A stretch of 64,000 nt of DNA from an uncultured Acetatifactor sp. (GCA_910586775.1 CAJUJN010000003.1:1-64000), one strand, 5' to 3'. Counted from the first letter of the stretch, positions 16,625-26,065 are shown. Notes: generated from the sequence alone by a model not told the origin. Program-made: numbers and translations.

Positions 16625-18490
16625 ATGTTTTACAGGAAATATGTGTTCGGGGAATTTGAGGAGGGACAGAGCGGAGAAATTCGGACCGTAGAGGAAAGGC
16701 AGTGCGGGGAAGAGATTCATGTCCGGTCAGATGACTTATATCGTCCGGATAAAGGCTACGGATTCGTAATCGAGAAAAACAGGCGGGAGCAGGAGCGCCT
16801 GCGCCTGCCGGAGCTGAATTCAGCATTTGATACGGTATACTGGTATCAGAATGAGGAACTGTCTCATGTAGAGGAAGACGGGGGCGGATGCTTTCTGGAT
16901 TCCGATAAGGCGGTCGCGGCATTGGAAGAGGCTGCCGGGGCGAAGTTTCAGGGGGAACACAGGAGAATCCCTCTTTCCTTCAAACTGGATGTGCCCCGCC
17001 AGGGGAACTACAGAGTGACGGTGAAGATTCGAACGCAGGAGTCCATGGAGGATGTGCTGATATTTACCGGACGCAGGAGGCTGGGGTACCGTGGTACGGT
17101 CAGGGCGTCCGTGGGCCCGGCAGAGGATTTTGTATACATGATGACCGTGAATGTATGTGATATTATCCCCCGGGGGCTTACGGAGGCTTACACGGACAAA
17201 TCTCTGGATATCACCGTTCTGGCGGAGAAGCCCAGGCTCAGTGAGATAGTGGTAGAAGAGTCGGACTGTCCCACTCTGTTCATTGCAGGGGATTCCACGG
17301 TGACGGACCAGAGCGCAGACTATCCTTACGCTCCGGGAACCAGTTATTCCGGCTGGGGACAGATGATTTCGGGTTATCTGAACGGGAAGACAGCGGTTTC
17401 CAATCATGCTCATTCCGGACTGACTACCGCCAGTTTCCGGGAAGAGGGACACTATGGGATTGTGGAAAAATATATCCGTCCGGGCGATTATCTGTTCATT
17501 CAGTTTGCCCATAATGACCAGAAGCTGGAGGCTCTGAAGGCAGAGGAGGGGTATAAAAGCAATCTTCTCCGTTATATCAGCGAGTGCAGAGACAGGGGCG
17601 TATATCCGGTACTGGTGACACCCATTGCAAGGAATACCTGGAAAGGGAACGACGGAAGCTATAATGATTTGCTGGAGGAATACGCACAGACCTGTATCCG
17701 CGTGGGAGAACAGGAGAATGTGCCGGTTCTTGACCTGCATCGGCGGAGCATGGACTTTATTGTGAAGACCGGGCTGGAGGGCTCCAAAGCTTATTTCTTT
17801 CCGGGGGATTATACTCACAGCAATGATTACGGCGCTTATTTCATGGCCGGGTTGGTGGCTGAGGAGGCTGCGGCCGTATTAGGTGCAAGGAAGGAGCCGG
17901 AGTATCGTTTTCTGGCGGAGCAGGTGACTGACGGTTTCGGAGCATGGCATCCCGCGGAGCGGATTCTTCCCCTGGAGAAGCCGGCAATATATGTAAATGT
18001 GTCAAGTCCGGAGGAGACAGAGGCGCTTTCCGACGTGGATAAACTGTCGGAGCCGGCAGACAGGGCATCGGCGCTGGATATGGTGATTAAGACGGCCAGG
18101 TTTTTCCCTACCAATGTGTATAACGACATGTTCAGCGATGTGGTGGGGCATGAGTGGTATGCGGGAACGGTGGAATGCGCTTACCAGAACGGCATGATTG
18201 ACCCGGGGCTGGTGGAGGACGGAAAATTCTTCCCGCTGCGTCCTGTGACATTGGAGGAGTTTCTGGTATTTGCGGTCAATGGCTATAAGAGCCGGAGAAA
18301 GCTTCCTGATATGAACGGAGATACGGACAACAGTATATACGTGTACGATGAAAAGTGCAGAACATTTACAAAACCTTATGTGCGGGCAGCCTGTGCGCTG
18401 CGCTTGATTGCAGCAGATGGCAGCGAGAGACCCGACCGGGTAATCACCCGGGGGGAAGCTGTGGCAATCTGCAGGAAACTGGGGATATAG
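16625..18490 (+). CDS. SGNH esterase, probable rhamnogalacturonan acetylesterase (CE12-like), with C-terminal S-layer-like module
   Basis: A 621-residue protein without a signal peptide, so probably cytoplasmic. Residues about 1-205 are an N-terminal beta domain. Residues about 217-420 form the SGNH hydrolase: GDSTVTD (Ser224), SNHAHSG, FAHNDQ, and DYTH (Asp395, His398) as the catalytic pair. This resembles RhgT/YesT-type CE12 enzymes that deacetylate RG-I. Residues about 475-621 contain stretches resembling SLH repeats (MFSDVVGHEWYAGTVECAYQNGMI), which normally anchor exported proteins and are odd here. It is translationally close to GH105, with one base between. The substrate is inferred from family and neighbours. 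Confidence 0.85.
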   Translation: MFYRKYVFGEFEEGQSGEIRTVEERQCGEEIHVRSDDLYRPDKGYGFVIEKNRREQERLRLPELNSAFDTVYWYQNEELSHVEEDGGGCFLDSDKAVAALEEAAGAKFQGEHRRIPLSFKLDVPRQGNYRVTVKIRTQESMEDVLIFTGRRRLGYRGTVRASVGPAEDFVYMMTVNVCDIIPRGLTEAYTDKSLDITVLAEKPRLSEIVVEESDCPTLFIAGDSTVTDQSADYPYAPGTSYSGWGQMISGYLNGKTAVSNHAHSGLTTASFREEGHYGIVEKYIRPGDYLFIQFAHNDQKLEALKAEEGYKSNLLRYISECRDRGVYPVLVTPIARNTWKGNDGSYNDLLEEYAQTCIRVGEQENVPVLDLHRRSMDFIVKTGLEGSKAYFFPGDYTHSNDYGAYFMAGLVAEEAAAVLGARKEPEYRFLAEQVTDGFGAWHPAERILPLEKPAIYVNVSSPEETEALSDVDKLSEPADRASALDMVIKTARFFPTNVYNDMFSDVVGHEWYAGTVECAYQNGMIDPGLVEDGKFFPLRPVTLEEFLVFAVNGYKSRRKLPDMNGDTDNSIYVYDEKCRTFTKPYVRAACALRLIAADGSERPDRVITRGEAVAICRKLGI

Positions 18491-18532
18491 TGAGAAAGGA
18501 AGCAGGCTTTCCGAAATTTGCCGGATGTAACA

Positions 18533-18620
18533 TATACTCACGACCGGAAACAGTTGCCCTGGCCTGTTGATTCTGTTATGTTGAACAGAAACAGGGCAAA
18601 TGAATGCGCTCACGAGTATA
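18533..18620. repeat. TATACTC...GAGTATA bounded repeat with internal hairpin
   Basis: An 88-bp element bounded by TATACTC (18533-18539) and GAGTATA (18614-18620). Inside, TTGCCCTG...CTGTT pairs imperfectly with AACAG...CAGGGCAA. The right flank GAATGCGCTCAC matches, in reverse complement, the left end of the copy at 56147. It lies between the esterase and GH112 genes and could affect transcript stability. Confidence 0.5.
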
Positions 18621-18668
18621 AAACGGCAATTGAGGTAAGCGGTTTCGAATGAGAATGGAGAGAACGAT

Positions 18669-20870
18669 ATGGCGAAACAAAGCGGCGGCTTCACGCTTCC
18701 GGGGGAATCCGGATATGAACAACTTACATTGAAAATGGCGGAAAAATGGGGTGCGGATGTAATCCGGGACAGCGACGGCACAGTTTTGTCCGACGAAATC
18801 GTCCATGCCGGGTACGGCATCTACTCCACCATCTGCATCATACGTGACCATAACGAGTGGGCAAATCAAAACAGGGATAAGCTTCAGCAGACATTCCTCT
18901 GCACGCCGCCTGCGGTGGCAGAAGGTGAAACGCTGGCCATAGAGCTGATGGAAAGCTTTTTTGCAGAGCAGTTTGAAATAAACGACACGGCAGCAGCATT
19001 TAAGTACTGGGAAGTTTACGACAGGACAACCAATCAGAAACTGAATCCTGATAACTGGGATTACGATAGAAAAGCGGGTACGGTAACCGTAAAAAATGCG
19101 GTACCCTTCCATAAATATACGGTGAGCTTCCTGGCTTATCGTATCTGGGAGGAGATTTCCATGTACAACCATACCACCAACAACTGGGACAAGGAGCATC
19201 TGCTGCAGATTGATCCCAGATACCCGGAGACCCAGGAATATCTGCTGGGCTGGATGAAAAACTGGTGCGAGACTCATCCCGATACCACGGTGGTGCGTTT
19301 TACTTCCATGTTCTATAATTTTGTATGGATTTGGGGCAGCAGTGAGCGCAACCGAAATCTTTTCTCTGACTGGGGCTCCTATGACTATACAGTCAGCGCT
19401 CTGGCACTGGATGAGTTTGAGAAGAAGTACGGCTACCGCATGACGGCAGAGGATTTTATCAACAAGGGACAGCTTCATGTGACCCATATGCCCGGCACGG
19501 GACGGAAAGCTGACTGGATGGAGTTTATCAATGATTTCGTGATTTCCTTCGGGAAGAAGCTCATTAATATGGTGCATGAGTACGGCAAGAAGGCCTATGT
19601 GTTCTATGATGACAGCTGGGTAGGCGTGGAGCCTTATAATGGAAGGTTCCAGGAATTCGGCTTTGACGGTCTGATTAAGTGTGTATTCTCCGGCTATGAG
19701 GCAAGGCTTTGCGCGGGTGTGGATGTGCCCACTCACGAATTGCGGCTGCATCCGTACCTGTTCCCTGTCGGATTGGGCGGCGCGCCTACTTTTGCGGAGG
19801 GCGGAGACCCCACTCTGGATGCGAAGAAATACTGGAACAGTGTGCGCAGGGCGCTGCTTCGGGCGAAAATTGACAGGATAGGCCTGGGCGGCTATCTGCA
19901 TCTGGTGGAAAATTATCCGGATTTCTGTGATTATATTGAGAAGGTGTCCGATGAGTTCCGGCTCATCCGTTCCTTCCACGATGCGGGAAAGCCTTATACG
20001 ATCAGGACAAAGGTGGCTGTCCTTCACAGCTGGGGGGCGCTGCGCTCCTGGACGTTGTCGGGGCATTTCCATGAGACTTATATGCATGACCTGATTCACA
20101 TCAACGAAGCGCTCTCCGGCCTGCCGGTGGATGTGAAATTCATTTCTTTCGAGGATGTGAAGGATGGGGCTCTTGCAGATGTGGATGTAGTTATCAATGC
20201 GGGCCGGGGGGGAAGCGCCTGGAGCGGCGGTGAGAACTGGAAGGATGACGAAGCGGTCACCATGCTGACGAAATGGGTACATGAGGGCGGCACGTTTATC
20301 GGTGTGAATGAGCCCTCTGCGGTGGAAGGATACGATACGTATTTCCGTATGGCGCATGTGTTGGGGATTGACAAGGATACCGGGGCGAGGGTGTGCCATG
20401 GGAGGTGGCAGTTTACTCCGGAAGACAAAGAGGGAATTCTGCCGGCTGGCGCATCGGTCAGTGCGAAGGAGCATTTATATCTGACCGACGGAAAGGCGAG
20501 AGTGCTGCTGGCCGCAGGTGAAGGTGAGACGGGAAAAACGGTTGGAAACGGAGTCTCCGGCGGGGAGGACAGACCGTTGGTATGTGTGAATGATTTCGGA
20601 AAAGGGAAAGGAATTTATCTGGCCTCCTTCCGGGTGAATCTGGAGAATACCCGCATGCTCTATCAGCTGATTCGATACGCAGGCGGCGAGGGAATGAGCG
20701 GCTTGTATATGACCGATAATTTATATACGGAATGTGCTTACTATCCCGAGAGCAGGAAGCTGGTTATCATCAACAACAGCGACAGGGAGCAGGCTGCGTC
20801 TATTCCTACCGAAGCGGGAGTACGGACGGTGTCCATAGCGCCTTATGATACGGTGTTTGTGGAGCTGTGA
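18669..20870 (+). CDS. GH112 phosphorylase, probably D-galactosyl-beta-1,4-L-rhamnose phosphorylase
   Basis: A 733-residue cytoplasmic phosphorylase of family GH112, whose members split beta-galactosides with phosphate to give galactose-1-phosphate. The family is recognised across its length: HAGYGIYSTICIIRDHNEWA near the N-terminus, RFTSMFYNFVWIWG, YDDSWVGVEPY with the likely catalytic acid Asp, and the C-terminal GRGGSAWSGG and DRIGLGGYLHLVE segments. Known activities are lacto-N-biose/galacto-N-biose phosphorylase and the galactosyl-rhamnose enzyme described from Lachnoclostridium phytofermentans. The RG-I neighbours favour the latter, since RG-I carries beta-1,4-galactose on rhamnose; this is inference. 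A GGAGAG site precedes the ATG. Length fits the family. Confidence 0.9.
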   Translation: MAKQSGGFTLPGESGYEQLTLKMAEKWGADVIRDSDGTVLSDEIVHAGYGIYSTICIIRDHNEWANQNRDKLQQTFLCTPPAVAEGETLAIELMESFFAEQFEINDTAAAFKYWEVYDRTTNQKLNPDNWDYDRKAGTVTVKNAVPFHKYTVSFLAYRIWEEISMYNHTTNNWDKEHLLQIDPRYPETQEYLLGWMKNWCETHPDTTVVRFTSMFYNFVWIWGSSERNRNLFSDWGSYDYTVSALALDEFEKKYGYRMTAEDFINKGQLHVTHMPGTGRKADWMEFINDFVISFGKKLINMVHEYGKKAYVFYDDSWVGVEPYNGRFQEFGFDGLIKCVFSGYEARLCAGVDVPTHELRLHPYLFPVGLGGAPTFAEGGDPTLDAKKYWNSVRRALLRAKIDRIGLGGYLHLVENYPDFCDYIEKVSDEFRLIRSFHDAGKPYTIRTKVAVLHSWGALRSWTLSGHFHETYMHDLIHINEALSGLPVDVKFISFEDVKDGALADVDVVINAGRGGSAWSGGENWKDDEAVTMLTKWVHEGGTFIGVNEPSAVEGYDTYFRMAHVLGIDKDTGARVCHGRWQFTPEDKEGILPAGASVSAKEHLYLTDGKARVLLAAGEGETGKTVGNGVSGGEDRPLVCVNDFGKGKGIYLASFRVNLENTRMLYQLIRYAGGEGMSGLYMTDNLYTECAYYPESRKLVIINNSDREQAASIPTEAGVRTVSIAPYDTVFVEL

Positions 20871-20982
20871 TGTGAAGGTGAGGAGAGAGGTACGAAAGTC
20901 TGGAGGAAGTGAGGCTGGCAAGAACATTACTGGCGGCCTTTCGTTATAATACATGACTGCAAATCTACTCGACGTGCAATAT

Positions 20983-21013
20983 ATACTGCGCACCGGTTGA
21001 AGTTGCAGTACAA
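20983..21013 (-). repeat. Truncated copy of the 100-bp palindromic repeat
   Basis: ATACTGCGCACCGGTTGAA and the following bases match one end of the 100-bp repeats at 47199 (reverse complement) and 56482. The similarity stops at about 21013, exactly where the broken nuclease-type gene begins, so the palindromic half of the repeat is missing. Confidence 0.6.
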
Positions 21014-21017
21014 ATAG

Positions 21018-21556
21018 CAGATAAGTGATGACGGCAAAAGCCGGGAAGCTTATATTCCGAATAAGGAGATTCAGGCAGTTTTCTATAAGTCAGTGAGGCA
21101 GAGTAGAAATGGCCGGCTTGTGCAGTTTATGAAGCTGTCGGAGAAATTGCTTCATGCCGTACTGGAAAAAGAGGCAGGGCAGGTTGGGGATTTGGCTGAG
21201 AGCGTACACAATGATTTTATTTCCAGTATCGAATACAATGATGAAAATTCGCTTTCCTGCACAATTACCATTGCCATGCTGTCTGCCTTTACGTATTACC
21301 ACAGGCCGATCCGTGAGTTCCCGGGGGGAAGGGGGTTGCGGATATTGTATACCTTCCGCTCCCCGAATACCCCAACTATCCGGTTATCGTGGTGGAGCTG
21401 AAATGGAATAAAAGTGTGAAGACCGCAATTTCCCAGATTAAGGACAGGCAGTATCCTCAGGCGCTGAAAGGTTACGCAGGTGAGATTTTGCTGGTGGGTA
21501 TTGCCTATGATAAAAAGACGCGGCAGCATACCTGTGAGATTGAGGGTTTTTGTTAG
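21018..21556 (+). pseudogene. C-terminal remnant of an AAA-ATPase-like/PD-(D/E)XK protein, frameshifted
   Basis: The reading runs from YIPNKEIQAVF through LAESVHNDFISSIEYNDENSL to PIREFPGGRG, then shifts by one base near 21335 (after a GGGGG run) and continues as ADIVYLPLPEYPNYPVIVVELKW, ending in ILLVGIAYDKKTRQHTCEIE. This is the PD-(D/E)XK-like C-terminal half of the common AAA-ATPase-like (PF09820/DUF1703-type) proteins; VVELKW carries the nuclease-like E-x-K. The ATPase half is absent and the upstream edge coincides with a truncated repeat. It is therefore a decayed fragment with both a deletion and a frameshift. Confidence 0.8.
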
Positions 21557-21567
21557 TATTCCGCCAG

Positions 21568-22341
21568 TTACTTGAGGAATGTGAACAACATAATGACTGC
21601 CCCCAGTACTACAAGTACCACACCTGTAGCACGGTTTAGCGTCTTGGGTTCCGCCTTGTTGGCAAAAACGGCGGCAATTCTGGCCCACAGGAATGTGAAT
21701 ACAATACACAGGATCCACACCGGCCAGCCGGGCAGGCTGCCGATGGCAAAGTGGGAGACTGCTCCTGTCAGGGCGGTAAAGGTCATGATAAATACGCTGG
21801 TTCCCACGGCGGTTTTCAGTTCGTACCCCAGAACCGTGGTGAGGATCAGCAGCATCATCATGCCGCCGGCACCTACGAAACCGCAGATAAAACCGATCAT
21901 TACGCCGCATATGACAGAGTGCACGGCGCGCTTCTTCGCGGAGGTATTCTGCATGGTTTCCTTGGTGGTCATAACCGGTTTTACGATAAACTTAATGCCC
22001 AGCAGGAAAGTCATAAACACGGAAAAGGTTCCCATGGTGGTGGGCGGAAGCAGGCTGGCGATATAACTGCCCACAACGGTGAAGGCCAGGACGCTGCACA
22101 TCATGATCAGCCCGTTTTTGATATCCAGGTTTTTATTTTTCCCGTAAGTGTATGCCGATACTGCGCTGACCAGTACGTCGGAGGAGAGGGCGATTCCCAC
22201 TGCCAGGTAAGGGTCCATATCCAGGAATGTAATCAGCATGGGGCTTATTACAGCCGCTGCGCTCATTCCGGCGAAGCCTGTCCCCAACCCTGCACCCATT
22301 CCGGCAAAAAATGTAACTGCAATCATTAATAGCCATTCCAT
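21568..22341 (-). CDS. TSUP-family (TauE/SafE) membrane transporter
   Basis: A 257-residue membrane protein with about eight helices. It shows the family's GAGLGTGFAG motif near the N-terminus and its repeat GFICGFVGAGGGM-like (here GFVGAGGMMML) in the second half. TSUP proteins export or import small sulfur- or carbon-containing anions such as sulfite or sulfoacetate; no substrate can be read here. A GGAAG site precedes the ATG. The gene begins one base after the stop of a MarR-type reading frame, so the two were one operon and the MarR protein probably controlled the transporter. Confidence 0.85.
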   Translation of the reverse strand: MEWLLMIAVTFFAGMGAGLGTGFAGMSAAAVISPMLITFLDMDPYLAVGIALSSDVLVSAVSAYTYGKNKNLDIKNGLIMMCSVLAFTVVGSYIASLLPPTTMGTFSVFMTFLLGIKFIVKPVMTTKETMQNTSAKKRAVHSVICGVMIGFICGFVGAGGMMMLLILTTVLGYELKTAVGTSVFIMTFTALTGAVSHFAIGSLPGWPVWILCIVFTFLWARIAAVFANKAEPKTLNRATGVVLVVLGAVIMLFTFLK

Positions 22342-22342
22342 A

Positions 22343-22660
22343 TCATTCGCTTCCTTTCAGGATATCATTCAGATTATGTTCCATCATTTCCATTACGTGA
22401 TAAAAATTTTCCCGGGACGCCGTATCCACATCTTTGAAAATGTCTTCATAAAAAGAATTCTGAAGCCGGCGTCCCTTTTCGATAATTGGCTGTGCCTTTT
22501 CGGTGCAGGTCAGGATGGTCTTCCGGCGGTCACCCGGGAAAGACTTTCTGTCCAGGTAGCCGTCCTGTACCAGTTTTTCCACATTGACGGATACCAGATT
22601 CGCCTTCAGGCCTCTCAGCTCTACAATGTCCTTTGCCGTGTTGTGGGCAGCAATATCCAA
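22343..22660 (-). pseudogene. MarR-family regulator, apparently lacking its N-terminus
   Basis: The frame covers the winged-helix core of a MarR regulator: NTAKDIVELRGLKANLVSVNVEKLV as the DNA-binding helices, DGYLDRKSFPGDRRKTIL as the wing, then the C-terminal dimer helix. At about 106 residues it is some 40 short at the N-terminus. The frame stays open upstream, but its translation no longer looks like MarR and has no ribosome site; the only start nearby is a TTG at 22660 without Shine-Dalgarno. A 5' truncation or rearrangement around 22665 is the simplest reading. It is directly upstream of, and in operon with, the TSUP gene. Confidence 0.6.
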
Positions 22661-22876
22661 AAAAGAAAAGGAAAGGCAATATGGCGAAAGCAGGAAGAGG
22701 ATGGTATACTTATAGGGGGAAGGAAATAAGCGACATGTGTTATGACTAAAGCAAAGTGAGGCGGATATCAGGTGCGCAGTGCGGCGTATCGCAGGGAGAA
22801 GCCGGGAACAGTGCGTGTATTTCGGGCGGGTGCATTGCGGAGATATGGAGACAGGGATACAATAAAGGAGACAGAT

Positions 22877-24694
22877 ATGTTGAGGGCATTAGAGAAATTT
22901 TATGAGGATTATTGCGAAAGCATTCGGAGGGAAGCGGATATACTGCGGGCAGAACCCATGCCCGTGATTACGGAAGAACTGTTCGCAATCTACGAAAATA
23001 CGGGAAACCGTCTGACTTACGAAGGGGTATACTTTATGCGGCGGAAGTTTCTTGCCGTATTCGGGCTGAAGGTGATTCTGGACGGGGAGGAAAGGGACAT
23101 CCGGAAACTGGAAGAGATATTGAAGGATATCTGCAGTGAGGAATGCTGGGCGCTTCCTGCCCATGTAAATCGTAAGGCGGACAAGAACTGGCGGATTTGC
23201 GTAGATTTGTTTGCGGCGGAAACGGGACAGGCCCTGGCTGAAATCGTTTCTCTGCTTCAGGATGCGCTTGCACCGGAGGTGGCGGATACTGTGCGGTGTG
23301 AGGTGATGCGCCGGGTGCTGGAGCCTTTTGCCGCGTCAGAGGCGCCTTACGGACACTGGGAGTACGGTGCCAGCAACTGGTGTGCCGTATGCGGGGGCAG
23401 TGTGGGAAGCGCGGCCATTTATCTGATGCGTGACAGGCCGGAAGAGCTGGATGCGCTTCTGGAGAGAATCTGCTATTCTCTGGAAAATTATTATCTCAAA
23501 AGCTTTGCGGAGGATGGTACCTGTCTGGAGGGACTGGGGTATTTTACATATGGCATGACTTATTTTGCCGGGTTTGCGGCGCAGATGTATGACTTTACGG
23601 CAGGAAAGAGGGATTTGTTCCGGAATGAGAAGTTGGCAAAAATAGCGGCTTTTCAGGCAAAGTGCTATTTTCGGAGCGGTAAGACGGTGAGTTTTGCAGA
23701 CGGTTTTACGGATGATACTTTCCGGCCGGGACTGACCTGCTATCTGGCAATGAAGTATCCGGGAGCCGGGATTCCGGCTGTGGAGCGGGCTGCCGGACTG
23801 AATGATGACAATTGTTACCGATGGATGGGGCTGTATCGCAATCTGGTCTGGACGAAGGAGTACATGAAGGCGGCTTTCACGGAGGCGGCGGAAGCGGTTT
23901 CGGCTGGCAAGACAAAGGCGTCACCGGAGGTCGGAGCGAAGCCCTCGTGGGCGGAAGCATGCGGGGGAGGGCCGTTACCGGCAGAAAGCGGCGCTTCAGC
24001 CGCGCAGGTCGTCCTTCCGGATGCCCAGTGGACCATATGCCGGAGCGCAAACGGAGCCGGTATGGCGGCAAAGGGCGGTCATAACGGTGAGCCGCACAAC
24101 CACAATGACACAGGTAGTTTCTTTTATTTAAACGGAGCGGACTTTCTGTTGGCGGATTTGGGATGCGGCGAATATACAAGAGATTATTTTTCGGAAAAAC
24201 GTTACGGCTATCTGTGCTGTCGCTCCCTGGGCCACAATGTTCCGATTATCGACGGGAAAGAACAGCTTGCCGGGGAAGAATACGGATGTGACGGCTTTGA
24301 GACGGACGGTTTGGGAAAGACGAGAATCAGCTTCGCCGGGGCATATGCCAATCCGGAACTGAAATCCCTGGTCCGTACCCTGGACTGGAATGCGGCAGAC
24401 GGGACACTGCAGGTGGAGGATTGCTTTCAAATGACGGAGCGGCTGAAATCTGTCAGGGAGAATCTGGTCACCCGGTGGAAGCCGGAAATAGAGGGCAATA
24501 CCATACGGATACAGGGGGCCGGGAATGGATGTGTGATTGCGGTGGAAGGCGAAGCAGTAGCAATTGACTGCAGCCGTCAGGAGTTCAGTGACCACAGCGG
24601 GATTAACAGAGATGTATGGCTGCTTCAGTGGGAGGTTTCTGCGGCAGGGGAGGCAGGGCAGACGACAGCACGATTCTCGGTACGAGTGCTGTGA
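22877..24694 (+). CDS. Heparinase II/III-family polysaccharide lyase-like protein
   Basis: A 605-residue protein without a signal peptide. Residues about 1-330 form an (alpha/alpha)n toroid-like region (WEYGASNWCAVCGGS, then EDGTCLEGLGYFTYG). The C-terminal beta region starts with the heparinase II/III signature HNHNDTGSF (about 405-414) and DLGCGEYT. Such enzymes cleave uronic-acid-containing oligosaccharides; the exact substrate is unknown. The start at 22877 follows AAAGGAG by 6 bases. A short Ala/Gly/Pro-rich insertion (about 340-385) interrupts the region before the signature. With the RG-I genes upstream, an intracellular role on imported acidic oligosaccharides is plausible. A terminator follows at 24877. 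Confidence 0.82.
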   Translation: MLRALEKFYEDYCESIRREADILRAEPMPVITEELFAIYENTGNRLTYEGVYFMRRKFLAVFGLKVILDGEERDIRKLEEILKDICSEECWALPAHVNRKADKNWRICVDLFAAETGQALAEIVSLLQDALAPEVADTVRCEVMRRVLEPFAASEAPYGHWEYGASNWCAVCGGSVGSAAIYLMRDRPEELDALLERICYSLENYYLKSFAEDGTCLEGLGYFTYGMTYFAGFAAQMYDFTAGKRDLFRNEKLAKIAAFQAKCYFRSGKTVSFADGFTDDTFRPGLTCYLAMKYPGAGIPAVERAAGLNDDNCYRWMGLYRNLVWTKEYMKAAFTEAAEAVSAGKTKASPEVGAKPSWAEACGGGPLPAESGASAAQVVLPDAQWTICRSANGAGMAAKGGHNGEPHNHNDTGSFFYLNGADFLLADLGCGEYTRDYFSEKRYGYLCCRSLGHNVPIIDGKEQLAGEEYGCDGFETDGLGKTRISFAGAYANPELKSLVRTLDWNAADGTLQVEDCFQMTERLKSVRENLVTRWKPEIEGNTIRIQGAGNGCVIAVEGEAVAIDCSRQEFSDHSGINRDVWLLQWEVSAAGEAGQTTARFSVRVL

Positions 24695-24876
24695 GGACGG
24701 CATGGAAGTGCGTCAAAGCATATAAACATCGGATAACAGGACTATATTATAGGAAGCGGGCACAGCTCTTCATCGCTGAATGCGGTGCAGCGGACTCGCG
24801 GTGCAGGAAAATATCGGACGTAATGAACCGCTTCGCAGCAGGCAGCAGGGTATCCGGGACGTGAAAGAATAAAGCA

Positions 24877-24916
24877 GGGGCTGCCTCACAGAAACATGCG
24901 AAACAGCCCCGTTTTT
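24877..24916 (+). terminator. Rho-independent terminator
   Basis: GGGGCTG (24877-24883) pairs with CAGCCCC (24904-24910), followed by G and five T. It closes the heparinase transcript and faces the convergent membrane-protein gene. The 182 bp between the heparinase stop and this stem hold no recognisable gene. Confidence 0.75.
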
Positions 24917-24940
24917 ATATGTTAAAAAACAATTTCCATT

Positions 24941-26065
24941 TTACGGCTGACCGCCAACCGGTGAATCCTCAGCAGGCGAATTCGAAGGCTCTACGGCAGT
25001 GTGCTCGCAGGTGTTGTAGCGCAGCTGCAGGAACTGAGAACGGTTCTTATTGTAAAGCTTCTTCAACTCGTCGGAATATCCGACAACAACCCAGGGAAGT
25101 GTGGTATTGACCAGAGTCAGCATATCCTGGGCGATGGATTCATTAGCGACCGGGAAGGTGTGGCCCTTGGGAGTGATTTCGTCAAAGAGCATCACATTGT
25201 AAGTGGTTCCGGTCTTAACGCCGTTGGTACGGTGGGTAACGGTATTCTGGTAAGCCCACATGATCTTGCTGTTGGGGATGGCTCTGGCATCGGAGCCGGA
25301 GATATAGTAGGTCATCAGACGGCCCATCTTCAGAGTACCTTTCTTATCAAAGGACTTGGCGTTGCGGTAATCGGAATCAATCATGGACTCGGAGTAACCG
25401 GCCGCAGAGATGTCTTTGCGCAACTTCTTCAGAGAGCTTCCGCCGGCTACCTTTGCAATCCGGAAGATGCCGAAGATAAGCAGGATGGCACCGAGAACAA
25501 AAAGTGCGATATAGACACTGCTCATGCTTGCTTTGCTGGCAAATACATCAATACAATAAGGGAGGGTCTCCTCCTCAATTTCTTCGTCCGTAAATCCCTG
25601 TTCCCTGAAAAAGCTTTTGAAATAGGAAGTCTCCTCAGCATCCAGTTTTTTAATCTTACCGCTCAGCAGGAGAGGGTCGGAAAGTATTCCGTTGTAGGTA
25701 TCCTCAGTGATGTCGTCCAGCCTGCTCTCGTACTGTGCGGGAACTTTTACGGACATATAGCGCCAGTCGGCAGAATTCTCATCGCCGGTCAGGATGATGT
25801 AATACAGGTCTGTAGTCCTTGTCTGGTTGGTCTTGGTATTGCGCTCATAGGCTTCCAGATAGCAGCCGAAGCTTTCCTTCACATTGGCATCCACCAGCTG
25901 GCTCTTGATCTGATCCGGCTCCAACGTCGCGAAATCCACATAGCCGGTGGCAGCATAGAAGGCATCCATGGCGTTCCAGCCGGCTAATCCCAGTCCTGCG
26001 ACGATCAGGATGATGGACCACAGCAGAGAGCTTTTCAAAATCTTTTTTTTCAGTTCTTCAAACAT
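24941..26065 (-). CDS. Two-helix membrane protein of unknown function
   Basis: A 374-residue protein. One helix is near the N-terminus (about residues 14-34, SLLWSIILIVAGLGLAGW) and a second near 190-212 (ALFVLGAILLIFGIFRIA). The segment between is probably extracytoplasmic. The cytoplasmic C-terminal part (about 215-374) resembles domains that report on stored settings (GRLMTYYISGSDARAIPNSKIMWAYQNTV), but I cannot name it. The start at 26065 is preferred because a GGAGG site lies upstream, while the earlier ATG at 26083 lacks one. The final 15 residues are Ser/Pro/Glu-rich. It has a long AT-rich promoter region and stands alone, convergent with the heparinase gene. Confidence 0.75.
   Translation of the reverse strand: MFEELKKKILKSSLLWSIILIVAGLGLAGWNAMDAFYAATGYVDFATLEPDQIKSQLVDANVKESFGCYLEAYERNTKTNQTRTTDLYYIILTGDENSADWRYMSVKVPAQYESRLDDITEDTYNGILSDPLLLSGKIKKLDAEETSYFKSFFREQGFTDEEIEEETLPYCIDVFASKASMSSVYIALFVLGAILLIFGIFRIAKVAGGSSLKKLRKDISAAGYSESMIDSDYRNAKSFDKKGTLKMGRLMTYYISGSDARAIPNSKIMWAYQNTVTHRTNGVKTGTTYNVMLFDEITPKGHTFPVANESIAQDMLTLVNTTLPWVVVGYSDELKKLYNKNRSQFLQLRYNTCEHTAVEPSNSPAEDSPVGGQP

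Noticed and set aside
20964..20974. ATCTACTCGAC, identical to the last 11 bases of the group II intron
   Set aside because: No domain V or other intron sequence precedes it; 11 bases can match by chance in 64 kb, so a second, truncated intron is not claimed.
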